Assembly: GCA_030672365.1 (NCBI GenBank)
Contig: DAOVGM010000012.1
Location: 1 to 36,570 of the forward strand
Origin: Methanomassiliicoccales archaeon
GTDB lineage: Archaea > Thermoplasmatota > Thermoplasmata > SG8-5 > JAGLSY01
Direction of reading: 5' to 3'
DNA length: 36,570 bases
Shown: piece by piece, positions 1 to 8,226 of the stretch
Numbering within the stretch: the stretch's first letter is position 1
Layout: each line of letters starts with the position of its first letter
Made by a program: the position numbers and the translations under genes
Notes under the pieces: model-generated
What the model saw: the letters and a program-made list of their open reading frames with translations, nothing else
Database searches by the model: none
What the model was told of the DNA's origin: nothing

Positions 1-61
1 GAAATGAATGGGGCAGGAAAAACGACTAGCTGGGGGGAGTACCAAATGGATGGGGCGGGCC
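1..61 (+). repeat. Fragment of the G-rich hairpin element (copy H)
   Basis: Only the G-tract tail is present: TGGGGGG at 31-37 and TGGGGCGGG at 51-59, with spacing close to that in the full copies. The hairpin half would lie at or before the window edge and is not recognisable here. G-rich strand is plus, as in all other copies. It sits downstream of the minus-strand GTPase gene. Confidence 0.5.
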
Positions 62-78
62 AGCTAAACCAATCATAT

Positions 79-891
79 TTACATTTTGGCCAAAAAGGCC
101 TTCCTCTCGATCTTGTTCTTGTTGGTTTCGAAGGGCGATAACACATCACTCTCGACCTCGGCCAGCCTGTCTATGAACTTGTTCATCGTCTGTACGGTCG
201 GGCTCCGTATGTCTAAGTCGACAACTTCGCACGATTTCCGAATCACGGACATAGCGTAATCAGTGTCCTGATGAAAGTTCTCGCAGAAGTGCGCCACGAT
301 GTTGTCCATCGCCTCCGCGGGGCTGATTTTTTCCACTGCCGGCTTGATGCTGACCTCCGTGTCCTGCGTGCCGGGAACGATCTTGCGCCCCAGCATCTTG
401 AAGGCTGTTTCCACATTTTCTCCGGTCTTCGCGCTGGTGACGAAAAAGTTGGCGTCGTACTTTTTCGCAATTTCCATCATTGCCCGGTTCTCGATTTTCG
501 TGTCGTCAATCAAGTCACATTTATTGGCCAAAAACACTACCGGAACGTTGCCCGCAACCTCTTTCAATGCCTTGAGCCAGTATTCCTCGAGGCTGGAAAG
601 CGTGTCGGGGCGCGTAATGTCGCAAACCATTAGAGCACCGGAAGTGCCTTCGAAGCTCATTGACTGGAGTTTCCTGTACTCCTTCTGGCCCAGTATGTCC
701 CAAATCATGAGGGTCAAGTTGAGTTCCTTGCCGAAATAGTCGACCAGGAGCTCCTTTTTCACCGTTTTGGTGCCTATCGTGGCGATGTACTTGTCGTCAA
801 AGGTGTCGAAAACGTATTTCTTGATGAGCGAGGTCTTGCCTACTGCGTTATCTCCCAGAAGACAAACCTTTTTTATCACCTTTTTCTGCAT
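79..891 (-). CDS. Ras/Rab-like small GTPase with C-terminal extension
   Basis: Predicted GTP-binding switch protein of 270 aa. All G motifs are visible: P-loop GDNAVGKTS (13-21), a switch I threonine in TIGTK (38-42), WDILGQ (64-69), NKCD (123-126) and TSAK (152-155). The GTPase fold ends near residue 170; the remaining 100 residues are mostly helical and charged and I do not recognise them. The frame extends to a TTG at 921, but the ATG at 891 has GGTGG five bases upstream and begins 17 bases after the preceding stop, so I use it. It is the third gene of a minus-strand set with the KaiC-like ATPase and the second GTPase. Its switch I region is almost identical to that of the neighbour, which suggests duplication. 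The partner and process are unknown. Confidence 0.85.
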   Translation of the reverse strand: MQKKVIKKVCLLGDNAVGKTSLIKKYVFDTFDDKYIATIGTKTVKKELLVDYFGKELNLTLMIWDILGQKEYRKLQSMSFEGTSGALMVCDITRPDTLSSLEEYWLKALKEVAGNVPVVFLANKCDLIDDTKIENRAMMEIAKKYDANFFVTSAKTGENVETAFKMLGRKIVPGTQDTEVSIKPAVEKISPAEAMDNIVAHFCENFHQDTDYAMSVIRKSCEVVDLDIRSPTVQTMNKFIDRLAEVESDVLSPFETNKNKIERKAFLAKM

Positions 892-907
892 TCTGGCCAC
901 CCGGGTA

Positions 908-1462
908 TCAGTCTGCTTCAATCATAGTCTTCAAAATCATATTGCCGAGGTCATCAAACGCCTTCTCGACATTTTCGCCGGTCTTCGCGCTGGAGAACAT
1001 AGCCGGCATGTTGTACCTCTTCACCTCTTCGTCGAATGCGGCCTGGTCGAAAACCCGTTGGTCTGTCAGGTCGTTCTTGTTGGCCAGAAATACAATGGGC
1101 ACTTCGCCGATTACGTCCCTGACGGAATCTATCCAGCTGTGAATTTCGGTGAGCGTCTCCTTTCGGGTGACGTCGCACACGGCCAGTATTCCGTGTGCTC
1201 CGTAGAAATAGGCATCCTGAAGAAGCGTCCTGAAACTCGGCTGGCCCATGATGTCCCAGATTATCATGTCCATGTTGGCATCCTGGTCCTCAATCGGGTA
1301 GGTCTTGGATTTCTTGGTGATTTTCGTACCGATGGTGGATATGTACTTGTCGTCGAAGATGTCCAGAACGTACTTCTTGATGAGACTGGTCTTGCCTACG
1401 GCGCTCTCACCCACAAGACATATTTTCGACTTGAACCTCCTGTCCGCCAGCATTACTACCAT
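908..1462 (-). CDS. Ras/Rab-like small GTPase
   Basis: A 184-aa single-domain GTPase. Motifs: P-loop GESAVGKTS (18-26), TIGTK in switch I, WDIMGQ (69-74), NKND (128-131) and SSAK (157-160), so nucleotide binding should be intact. There is no C-terminal cysteine for lipidation. The start codon lies 3 bases beyond the upstream ATPase stop, with an AAGGAG ribosome site inside that gene's end, so the two are translationally linked. It and the next gene are paralogs, differing mainly in the extra C-terminal domain of the latter. The family is known in archaea, but its roles are mostly unassigned; regulation by the adjacent ATPase is only an inference from the operon. Confidence 0.88.
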   Translation of the reverse strand: MVVMLADRRFKSKICLVGESAVGKTSLIKKYVLDIFDDKYISTIGTKITKKSKTYPIEDQDANMDMIIWDIMGQPSFRTLLQDAYFYGAHGILAVCDVTRKETLTEIHSWIDSVRDVIGEVPIVFLANKNDLTDQRVFDQAAFDEEVKRYNMPAMFSSAKTGENVEKAFDDLGNMILKTMIEAD

Positions 1463-1465
1463 TTC

Positions 1466-2191
1466 TCATCGCTCCTTGGCATCGCTTATCATTTTCGTGA
1501 CCTTGAACTTACCGTTATCGAACATCAACGTATAAAAATTCGTATTGTGATTTGTCGAGCGCAACTTCACGCAGCGGATGTGCCTCTCGACGCTCACTCC
1601 ACCCAGCTCCGTCATTCTCAGGTACAGGATTCCGTCGGCCAGGAAGTCCTCGTCGTACTTCGAATAGGACCTTGAATCGGGATTCATCTCCGATACCAGA
1701 ATCGTCGTAATACCGAGGTCGCGAAGCCACTCGAACAGGTGGAACAGTTCTTCACGCGGGTTTTCAAATTTAGCCAGCACGTCCAGGACTGGCAGTGAGT
1801 CGATTACAAGCAGGTCGTAATTGTTGCTATCCTTCAGACTTTTAACGTACATCTTGAATACCTGCATCCAGGTATGGTCCTTCAGGTCCTTCATCTTCTT
1901 GCGGATTAGGCCCATGTCCACTATCTCGACCTTGTCCATGATCTTGTCAAATTCCATGTCCATGGTGCTCATGTGCTGGCTGAGGCTGTTGGTGCTCTGC
2001 TCGAGTGTGATATACAGGCCCTTGGCTTTGTCGTTCACCGCGTTGTGATAAAGGAAGTTGAAGGCGACGGACGACTTCATGGTGCCCGGCTCCCCGACCA
2101 GGAGGACGACCGAGTCCCTCGGGATTCCGCCCTGAAGCTTATCGTCAAATCCTTCGATATAAGTTGCGAATCTCTCCACCATTTGAACCAT
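1466..2191 (-). CDS. RecA-superfamily ATPase, KaiC/RAD55-like
   Basis: A 241-aa single-domain ATPase. The N-terminus reads like KaiC-family proteins (a GFDDKLQGGIP segment), followed by Walker A GEPGTMKSS (33-41) and Walker B DLLVIDSLP (127-135). Families with this fold (COG0467 and relatives) act as signalling or assembly ATPases; no specific function can be assigned. It heads a minus-strand set with two small GTPases. Two ATGs are possible, 2191 and 2182; AGGTG is too close to the first and about 10 bases before the second, while a TTTTAAA box near 2213-2219 would also fit a nearly leaderless transcript from 2191. I keep the longer form. Confidence 0.8.
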   Translation of the reverse strand: MVQMVERFATYIEGFDDKLQGGIPRDSVVLLVGEPGTMKSSVAFNFLYHNAVNDKAKGLYITLEQSTNSLSQHMSTMDMEFDKIMDKVEIVDMGLIRKKMKDLKDHTWMQVFKMYVKSLKDSNNYDLLVIDSLPVLDVLAKFENPREELFHLFEWLRDLGITTILVSEMNPDSRSYSKYDEDFLADGILYLRMTELGGVSVERHIRCVKLRSTNHNTNFYTLMFDNGKFKVTKMISDAKER

Positions 2192-2263
2192 ACACCTATA
2201 AACTGTATGAGTTTAAAATGTTTGTGGGATTAAACAGGTAACAGGCCAGCCAGATGTTCATCC

Positions 2264-2345
2264 CGCTCCGAGCAGGTTTTTGGGGGTTGGGAAAAGCCAG
2301 CGCAGGAGCGAAAGGGTGGGGGGTTTGAAGACTGGCTGGGGTGGG
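2264..2345 (+). repeat. G-rich hairpin element, copy A
   Basis: Outer stem CGCTCC (2264-2269) pairs with GGAGCG (2305-2310). Inside are GAGCAGG (2270-2276) and CCAGCGCA (2297-2304), which can form a helix with two purine mismatches. The inner stem is TTTTT / AAAAG and the loop GGGGGTTGGG. The tail holds GGGTGGGGGG and TGGGGTGGG (ends 2345), and further GGGTGGG and GGGGTGGG tracts follow to about 2430. The 246-base gap between the ATPase gene and the TPR gene is otherwise empty apart from the ATPase promoter. Confidence 0.8.
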
Positions 2346-2437
2346 AAAAATGACATGCTTGGATTGGTAGCACCAGAAGGTAGGGTGGGCTGGGGATTGT
2401 GAATTGAAAGGGGTGGGAAAAATAGGGTGAATGTAAA

Positions 2438-3904
2438 TCAACTGGCAACCAATTTCCTCGCCCTGATATAGCAGGCCTTCGCCTCGTCACGTCTGCCCAA
2501 TTTGGCCAATATCTCACCTTTATTCACCCATGCCGCTGTGTATTTCGGTTTCAGGCGGGTGGCGATGTCCTGGCAGTGCTTCGCCTTGTCCAGATTTCCG
2601 AGCCTGGCCAGTGTTGTCCCTTTGTTATTCCAAGCGATGGCGTACCTCTTGTTGATGTCGATGGCATTATCGTAGCACTCCAGCGCCATCTCCAGCCTCC
2701 CGAGCCTGTAAAGCAGGTCGCCCTTGTTGCACCATGCGACCTCGTTCTTCGGGTCGAGGTTGAGAGCTATGTTGTGGCTCTTCAATGCCGCACCGTATTC
2801 ACCGAGTCGCTTCTGGGCCACTCCCTTGCTTGTCCAGGCGGTGGCCGGTTTGTTGCTGAACCTGACGGCCCGCTCGTATCTGTTAAGCGCATCACCATAG
2901 TTTCCGAGGCGGAACTGCCTGTCTCCAGCGGCGATGGCGGAGGTGCTTATCCTGAACAAAAGGAACGTGGCCAGGAATCCCATGAGCGCGATGCCGAAGA
3001 ACAGTCCGGTGGAAACGGCGGTCATGTTCTCGAATGCCCAGAGTTTGAAGGTGGCGAAAATGACGAGGAGGAGTATGACGGTCACGAGGATGATGATGTC
3101 GACGTACCGCATGCCGAAGAGATGTACCTTCGGCAATTCTTCTTCCGTGATGTCCAGCTTGTCCGGGATCTCGACCTTCTCGCCCTCGACCTCAACGATT
3201 TGGACTTCATGGACCGGCTCCGGCTTGGGTGCTTCGGCAGTCACCTCTTCTTGGATAATTTCCTCGGCTATGCCTTCCAGCTCTGCAAGGCCGTCCTCTA
3301 TGGAATCTGCCAGGCCGTCGATTGCCACCTCTTCCATGAGCTCGCCTGCCTCGTCCAACCGGGCGTTGCAGTTCGTACACATCTGGGTGTCCTTCGGAAG
3401 GGTGGTTCCGCAGAGCGGGCAGTCGAATTCGGTCTCATCTCGCAAAACCAGCGAGTCCATGAGCTCGTCGAGCAGCAGTTCGTCGTCCTCGTCGGACGCG
3501 GGTTTTCGCGGAACCGGCTTGGCCTCTTCCTCCAACTCCAGGGATTCCATGAACTCGTCGAGGAGGGCCTCTTCCTTCGTGTCGGCGGTGAGCTCGATGC
3601 CCAGGTCATCGTCGTCAACCTCGACCTTCGGTGGCTCGCGCTTGAAAAGGTCCTCGAGCACGTCTATTTCATCTTCTACGACCTTTTCTTTTGGTTTCTC
3701 TGCGGAGGCGGGTTTAGGTTGCGCTGCTGGAACCTGCTTTGGCCGGGTAACCGGAGCTGGTTTTACCGCAGGCGCTGGCTCCATGGCCTTGGCCTTTTCC
3801 GCGTCCGCCTTCAGCTTCGCTATGTTCTTGTCGTAAAGCTCCTTGGTTATTTTCCCTTCCTCATAGGATTTCTTCAATCTGGCCAACATCTCTTCGAGTT
3901 CCAT
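2438..3904 (-). CDS. SHOCT / zinc-ribbon / two-TM / TPR protein
   Basis: A 488-aa membrane protein with a modular build. Residues 1-35 resemble a SHOCT domain (short helical oligomerisation segment). A Pro/Ala/Lys and then Glu/Asp-rich linker follows, containing repeated LLDE.MESL-like acidic stretches. A zinc ribbon has Cys162, 165, 176 and 179. Two membrane helices lie at about 267-290 and 298-318, and five TPR repeats occupy about 325-488. TPRs mediate protein-protein contacts. The start has GGAG seven bases upstream. It lies upstream of the ATPase/GTPase set on the same strand but is separated from it by 246 bases with a repeat element, so co-transcription is uncertain. Specific role unknown. 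Confidence 0.82.
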   Translation of the reverse strand: MELEEMLARLKKSYEEGKITKELYDKNIAKLKADAEKAKAMEPAPAVKPAPVTRPKQVPAAQPKPASAEKPKEKVVEDEIDVLEDLFKREPPKVEVDDDDLGIELTADTKEEALLDEFMESLELEEEAKPVPRKPASDEDDELLLDELMDSLVLRDETEFDCPLCGTTLPKDTQMCTNCNARLDEAGELMEEVAIDGLADSIEDGLAELEGIAEEIIQEEVTAEAPKPEPVHEVQIVEVEGEKVEIPDKLDITEEELPKVHLFGMRYVDIIILVTVILLLVIFATFKLWAFENMTAVSTGLFFGIALMGFLATFLLFRISTSAIAAGDRQFRLGNYGDALNRYERAVRFSNKPATAWTSKGVAQKRLGEYGAALKSHNIALNLDPKNEVAWCNKGDLLYRLGRLEMALECYDNAIDINKRYAIAWNNKGTTLARLGNLDKAKHCQDIATRLKPKYTAAWVNKGEILAKLGRRDEAKACYIRARKLVAS

Positions 3905-3994
3905 TCAAAGTCTCCGGACAATACAGCGATTTATCGTGCTTATGGGATATAAACGTTGTGTAAGCGGTAAGAATTTATCCGAAGAGAAGCATGC

Positions 3995-4060
3995 AATGTT
4001 GTGTTAATTGCACAACATTTTACTTCGGGACGCGAAGCGAACCGAAGTAACGCCAGCACG
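3995..4060 (+). repeat. Double-hairpin module P in the leader of a phosphoesterase gene
   Basis: Two adjacent hairpins: AATGTTGTG (3995-4003) pairs perfectly with CACAACATT (4011-4019), and ACTTCGG (4022-4028) pairs with CCGAAGT (4042-4048) around the loop GACGCGAAGCGAA. The second hairpin recurs at 31825-31851 inside element G as ACTTCTG / CAGAAGT with loop GATGCGAAGCTAA, so one base pair has changed on both sides (G-C to T-A). AACGCCAGC follows in both. Here it ends just before the ATG at 4061. Confidence 0.65.
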
Positions 4061-4834
4061 ATGGAGAAGGTTATCAACCTCGGCGAGGGCATTCGGATTT
4101 CATCTGATTTGGCCGTATTTCTGACAGGGCCAGCAGTTCTCGGGCTCTGCGACCTGCACATTGGCTACGAGGCCTCGTTGCAAGCCGAGGCCGTTGCGAT
4201 TCCCGACTTCCAGCTCGAAATCATGATGAAGCGCCTGGAAAAACTGCTCGACAGCTTCGAGCCAGACATCGTGGTCATCAACGGCGACCTGAAGCACGAG
4301 TTCAGCAGGAACAGGGCGCAGGAATGGGTCGAGATAAATACTATCCTGGACATGCTGGCCCGCGACGGCGCGGACGTTCGCGTCGTCCGCGGCAACCACG
4401 ACAATTATCTGAAGACCATTCTGGCGAAGAGGGGCGTCGAGATGGCCGGCTCGTTCGAAGTGGGCGATTTCGTGTTCGTCCACGGCCACAACCCGCTGGA
4501 GCCCGACAATGTCAATCAAGATTCCATTGGGGAGAGATTCAAGATTTATGGGCACGAGCACCCTGTCATCCGCCTGAAAGATGAAATCGGCGCGATTATG
4601 ACCTTGCCGTGCTTCTTGCACGACCCTGCCAACAAGTTCCTCATTATGCCGGCGTTCAGCCCGCTGGCCTCGGGGACGAACGTGACTTCCCCCTCCCGTA
4701 CATTCATGATTAAAGAGTTGCGGGACAAGGAGCTGGCTGATGCGAAAATCTATGCCGTGGGAGACGACGGCATCCTGGACTTCGGGACGGTGGGGGCGCT
4801 CAGGAAGATGCACGAGACAGAGGAATATCGATGA
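4061..4834 (+). CDS. Calcineurin-like metallophosphoesterase (COG1407-like)
   Basis: A 257-aa predicted two-metal phosphoesterase. The full metal-ligand series is present: DLH (31-33), GD in NGDLKH (75-76), GNHD (111-114), HGH (141-143) and GHEH (164-167). The GDxKH form is typical of COG1407 proteins, which in many genomes neighbour Lhr-type helicases; none is seen here. An in-frame GTG at 4001 would extend the protein through the hairpin module, with low-complexity unlikely sequence, so I start at the ATG at 4061. No clear ribosome site precedes it. It overlaps the next gene by ATGA. Substrate unknown. Confidence 0.82.
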   Translation: MEKVINLGEGIRISSDLAVFLTGPAVLGLCDLHIGYEASLQAEAVAIPDFQLEIMMKRLEKLLDSFEPDIVVINGDLKHEFSRNRAQEWVEINTILDMLARDGADVRVVRGNHDNYLKTILAKRGVEMAGSFEVGDFVFVHGHNPLEPDNVNQDSIGERFKIYGHEHPVIRLKDEIGAIMTLPCFLHDPANKFLIMPAFSPLASGTNVTSPSRTFMIKELRDKELADAKIYAVGDDGILDFGTVGALRKMHETEEYR

Positions 4835-5664
4835 ATGTGACCCCGATTCACGACGAATCAGCTCTCTTCATCGAGGAGCTGGCTTCCGACGGTTCGGCTA
4901 CCGGCGGAAGCGCAGCTACCCTAGTGATCGCCGACCTCCACATCGGCATCGAGCACCAGATGTTCGAATCCGGAGCTAAAATGCCCAGCAGGACTGACGA
5001 CATGAAGCACCGCCTCCTGAAACTGCTGGCCGATACAGGGGCGGAAAGACTGGCGATAGCGGGTGACGTGAAGCACTCCGTCCCCCTGTCCAGCTTCCAG
5101 GAGTCGAGGGAGATACCGCGCTTCTTCGATGAGCTGCTGGCTGTTGTAGACAACATCCAGATAGCACCAGGCAACCACGACGGGCACCTGAGCCGGTTTC
5201 TTCCGGAGGGCGTTGTATTGCACTCGTCGAAGGGCTTCGTCCTGGGGGATGCCGGCATCTGGCACGGGCACGCCTGGCCGTCCGCCGAGGTCATGGCCTC
5301 CGAGACGGTGATATTCGCGCACCTGCATCCGGTGGCTTTATTTGTCGACAACCTGGGGACGAAGGGCACTGCGAAGTGCTGGCTACGCGGAAAATGGTCC
5401 AAAAAGAGGTGCGCCGAGAAGTATGAAAAAGTCGGCAAGGAGTTCATCCTCATGCCTGCCTTCAACGACATGTGCGGCGGCACGTACATGAACGAGAAGA
5501 ACGCGCGGCTCTTCGGCGTTGTCGCGCGGAACAAGCTGGCCAATATTCAAAATGCGGAGATGTATCTGCAGGACGGCACTCAGCTCGGCAAGGTGAGGGA
5601 TAACCTTGCCGTAATCGACAGAAAATGGAATGCTGGCTATTGCAAAGGTCAACTGTCAAAATAG
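4831..5664 (+). CDS. Calcineurin-like metallophosphoesterase, tandem paralog
   Basis: A 277-aa relative of the preceding gene and translationally coupled to it (ATGA overlap). Ligand motifs: DLH (35-37), GD in AGDVKH (78-79), GNHD (114-117), HGH (145-147) and AHLH (163-166), where the usual GHxH has Ala in place of Gly but keeps both histidines. Between the last motif and the C-terminus is a basic segment with GKWSKKR that the first paralog lacks. The two copies are well diverged, so this is an old duplication or a pair with different substrates. They could form a heteromer; this is an inference. Confidence 0.8.
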   Translation: MNVTPIHDESALFIEELASDGSATGGSAATLVIADLHIGIEHQMFESGAKMPSRTDDMKHRLLKLLADTGAERLAIAGDVKHSVPLSSFQESREIPRFFDELLAVVDNIQIAPGNHDGHLSRFLPEGVVLHSSKGFVLGDAGIWHGHAWPSAEVMASETVIFAHLHPVALFVDNLGTKGTAKCWLRGKWSKKRCAEKYEKVGKEFILMPAFNDMCGGTYMNEKNARLFGVVARNKLANIQNAEMYLQDGTQLGKVRDNLAVIDRKWNAGYCKGQLSK

Positions 5665-5669
5665 ACAAG

Positions 5670-6194
5670 TTACCGGTCAAAATAGGGGCTCTTGCTGGTC
5701 ACACTTAGGGGGATGCCCATCACAACTTTCGAATCCAGTATATTCAGGTTCCTGGCTGCTACGCCGACGCGGTACATTATCCTGTTGTCGACATTGTGAA
5801 TTTGAGCAGTTTTGGCTGCCGAGCCGAGGGCGATCCCCATGTCCAGAAGCCTTATCATGCAGCTCGGGCCCACGAAGTCGGTGTTGGCACCGGTCTTGCT
5901 GGCCTGCGCAAAGTCCGCACAGGATTCATGACCGCACGCACCGCAGTCCAGGCCAGGGCCGGGATGCTCCCTGACACCGATGAGGACCAGCCCTTCCGAG
6001 TTTTTCAAATTGTTGCCGTCCCTCTCGAAACCGGGGTCGTCCCGCTCCTTCGCGATTCGGAACATTTCTTCGGCTATTTTGGCAATCTCTTCCTTGCTGG
6101 CTACCTTCACATCCACGAAATCTTGGCCCACTCCCTTGGGGGCGGTGGTGGCCGCGACCTTCATCAATTCCGCAACGATGTCGACTCCTTCCAT
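5670..6194 (-). CDS. DUF2148 ferredoxin-domain protein
   Basis: A 174-aa protein of the DUF2148 / COG4739 family, annotated elsewhere as ferredoxin-domain-containing. Cysteines 84, 87, 92 and 112 (in a CGACGHESC context and then PSC) could ligate an Fe-S cluster. The rest is an alpha/beta domain ending in a GIPLS.TSKSPYFDR segment that is typical of the family. Two ATGs are available. GGAGG lies 7 bases before the ATG at 6194 but only 1-2 bases before that at 6200, so 6194 is chosen. It converges on the phosphoesterase gene with 5 bases between. Function unknown; redox or maturation roles are conjecture. Confidence 0.8.
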   Translation of the reverse strand: MEGVDIVAELMKVAATTAPKGVGQDFVDVKVASKEEIAKIAEEMFRIAKERDDPGFERDGNNLKNSEGLVLIGVREHPGPGLDCGACGHESCADFAQASKTGANTDFVGPSCMIRLLDMGIALGSAAKTAQIHNVDNRIMYRVGVAARNLNILDSKVVMGIPLSVTSKSPYFDR

Positions 6195-6240
6195 GCTCAT
6201 TCCTCCAGTTTGATAATATCCCCGGCGCTACTGCCGACAT

Positions 6241-7017
6241 CTATATTCTCACGATGTCGGCGGGACTATGCTGGCTCGCGGGAACTATCATGACCCCATC
6301 AACTTTCTTCGACTTAAGGATTTGTTTGACAGTGCCGAGCGCAACTTCCGGTGAATTATTCTCCTGGCTGAGATGGGCGAGGGTCACGTGTTTCGTGCGT
6401 GCTGAAATCACCTTGGCTAGCACCTCCCCGGTCTCGACGTTCGGCAGGTGCCCCTTCTCGCTCAGAATCCGCTTTTTCAGAAAGGCAGGGTACGGCCCGT
6501 CCTTCAGCATCTGGATGTCATGGTTTGATTCGAGAACGAGCGCATCGCAGTTCTTGAGCTTGTTTTGAACCTTCGCGGGGGCGTGGCCCATGTCTGTCGC
6601 GATTGCCATGCACTTTCCGCCGTTCTCGATGCGGAACCCGACAGTCTGGCTAGCGTCGTGCGGAACCTCGAAAGGCGTTATCTTGAAATCATCGATCTTG
6701 AAGGCCTTGGTGGGCGAGATTCTCTCCTCGTTCTCCAACCTCTGGCCCCTCAAAAAGTGGTTGTCGTGAGTTATGGGTGTTGCATACACTGGCAAGCCGT
6801 ACCTGCGCGACATCACCCCAACCCCCTTGACGTGGTCGCCGTGCTCGTGCGATACTATGACCGCGGTGATCTCCTTCGGGTCGAGGCCTGCCTTCTTCAT
6901 CCTGTTTATTATCTCCTTTCCGCTGAAGCCAGCGTCAAAAAGTAATGTGGTCTCTTTATCTCTCACAATCGTCGCGTTTCCGCTGCTTCCGCTTCCGAGA
7001 ACGCAGAACTCGAGCAT
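6241..7017 (-). CDS. Metallo-beta-lactamase-fold hydrolase, YycJ/PhnP-like
   Basis: A 258-aa MBL-fold enzyme. The N-terminal LGSGSSGNAT segment and HEHGDH at 57-62 match the COG1235 group, which includes YycJ/WalJ and PhnP-type phosphodiesterases. Later ligand candidates are ATDMGH and LESNHD, and LAHLSQ near the C-terminus. It most likely cleaves a phosphodiester, but nucleic acid and small-molecule substrates are both possible. The start ATG (7017) follows GGAGAAG by about 10 bases, inside the end of the upstream dehydrogenase gene, whose stop is 4 bases away, so the two are cotranscribed. Confidence 0.83.
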   Translation of the reverse strand: MLEFCVLGSGSSGNATIVRDKETTLLFDAGFSGKEIINRMKKAGLDPKEITAVIVSHEHGDHVKGVGVMSRRYGLPVYATPITHDNHFLRGQRLENEERISPTKAFKIDDFKITPFEVPHDASQTVGFRIENGGKCMAIATDMGHAPAKVQNKLKNCDALVLESNHDIQMLKDGPYPAFLKKRILSEKGHLPNVETGEVLAKVISARTKHVTLAHLSQENNSPEVALGTVKQILKSKKVDGVMIVPASQHSPADIVRI

Positions 7018-7021
7018 CAAC

Positions 7022-8143
7022 TCACAGCTTCTCCGCTATCGCGTTAGCCACATCCAGCGTCTTCGCGTCCCCGCCCATGTCGTATGTCCTGACCTTGCCC
7101 TCGGCGATGACCTCCGAAACCGCTTTTAGGATGTGCTCCGCCATCTCTGTTTCGCCGAGCCACTCGACCATCAAGCGGGCTGCCTGAATCATCGCAATGG
7201 GGTTGACCTTGTACATGCCGGTGTATTTCGGGGCAGAGCCGTGGGTCGGCTCGAATACCGCGTAGTTGTCGCCGATGTTCGCAGCCGAAGCAAAGCCAAG
7301 GCCGCCGACCAGCTGTGCGCTTAAATCGGAAATAATGTCACCGAACATGTTGCTGGACACCAGCACGGAATAATCCTGCGGGTTCTTCACGAGCCACATG
7401 CACATCGCGTCGACGTTAGTCTCCCAGAGTTGGATGTCCGGATATTCCTCGGCCTGCATTTTCCGGGCCTCGCGGACCATCAGGCCGGATGTCTCGCGGA
7501 TGACGTTCGGCTTTTCTACAATCGTGACAGTCGGGCGCCCGGTCCTCTTCGCGTATTCGAACGCGGAGCGCAGAATCCTCTGGCATCCCTTTCTGGTGAA
7601 AATTCTCGTCGAAATCGCGAGGTCGTTGAGGTCGGTCTCTCCGAATCTGGCCATCTTCTTGTGATGCTGCATCATCGCGGCCCTCAGGCCTTCCGGGACT
7701 GGGTGCCACTCCACTCCCGCGTAAAGCCCCTCGGTGTTCTCCCTGAATACAACCAAATCGATGTCGTCGCGGTAGTTCAGCGGGTTGCCGGAAAACGCGA
7801 TGCATGGCCTCAGGTTCGTGTGCAGATCGAACAGCTGGCGCATTCCGACAATGGGACTCGAATAGACCAAGCCTTTACCTTGTAGTTCCGGGGCCAGCGC
7901 TTTCTGGGCCTCCTCTTTCGGCATCGAGGTTATCGCCCCGAATAGTGCGCAATCGGTGTTCTTCAACAGCTCGATCGTCCTCTCCGGGAAGGGGTCGCCC
8001 TCCGACTTCCAGAACTCCCAGCCGATGTCGCCGTGGACGTATTCGGCGTCCAGCCCGACCTTGTCGAGCACTATTTTCGCAGCTTCCATCACTTCAACCC
8101 CGACACCGTCGCCGGGCAGCCAAGCAATCTTGTATTTTGCCAT
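7022..8143 (-). CDS. Isocitrate/isopropylmalate-type dehydrogenase
   Basis: A 373-aa beta-decarboxylating dehydrogenase. Family marks are the N-terminal LPGDGVG, the NLRP arginine segment, the VFRENTEGLYAG motif, the metal-binding SNMFGDIISDL region and HGSAPKYTG. In the last motif, Lys-Tyr follow Pro, as in NADP-dependent isocitrate dehydrogenase, whereas isopropylmalate dehydrogenases usually have Asp there. The substrate loop (SSPIVGMRQLFDL) is not clearly that of either enzyme. I call the family firmly and isocitrate with NADP as the likeliest reaction. GAGG lies six bases before the ATG. It is divergent from tyrS and precedes the MBL gene. Confidence 0.85.
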   Translation of the reverse strand: MAKYKIAWLPGDGVGVEVMEAAKIVLDKVGLDAEYVHGDIGWEFWKSEGDPFPERTIELLKNTDCALFGAITSMPKEEAQKALAPELQGKGLVYSSPIVGMRQLFDLHTNLRPCIAFSGNPLNYRDDIDLVVFRENTEGLYAGVEWHPVPEGLRAAMMQHHKKMARFGETDLNDLAISTRIFTRKGCQRILRSAFEYAKRTGRPTVTIVEKPNVIRETSGLMVREARKMQAEEYPDIQLWETNVDAMCMWLVKNPQDYSVLVSSNMFGDIISDLSAQLVGGLGFASAANIGDNYAVFEPTHGSAPKYTGMYKVNPIAMIQAARLMVEWLGETEMAEHILKAVSEVIAEGKVRTYDMGGDAKTLDVANAIAEKL

Positions 8144-8226
8144 TTTATCCCTCGCAAATTGTAAATGGGAGGGTGATGTAAATGGGGTAGAAAATACTTA
8201 TTATGGAATATGCTATCCCGCCCACA

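Noticed and set aside
2576-3952. Long open frame on the plus strand opposite the TPR membrane protein
   Set aside because: It is an antisense shadow of a GC-rich gene; the minus-strand reading has clear domains and a ribosome site.
4001-4060. GTG-initiated N-terminal extension of the first phosphoesterase
   Set aside because: These bases are the hairpin module shared with 31800-31860, and the family start fits the ATG at 4061.
3931-4062. ATCGTGCT near 3933 pairing with AGCACGAT at 4056-4062 as an outer stem for module P
   Set aside because: Pairing is perfect over 8 bases, but it overlaps the start codon, has no GAGCAGG companion and is not mirrored in copy G.
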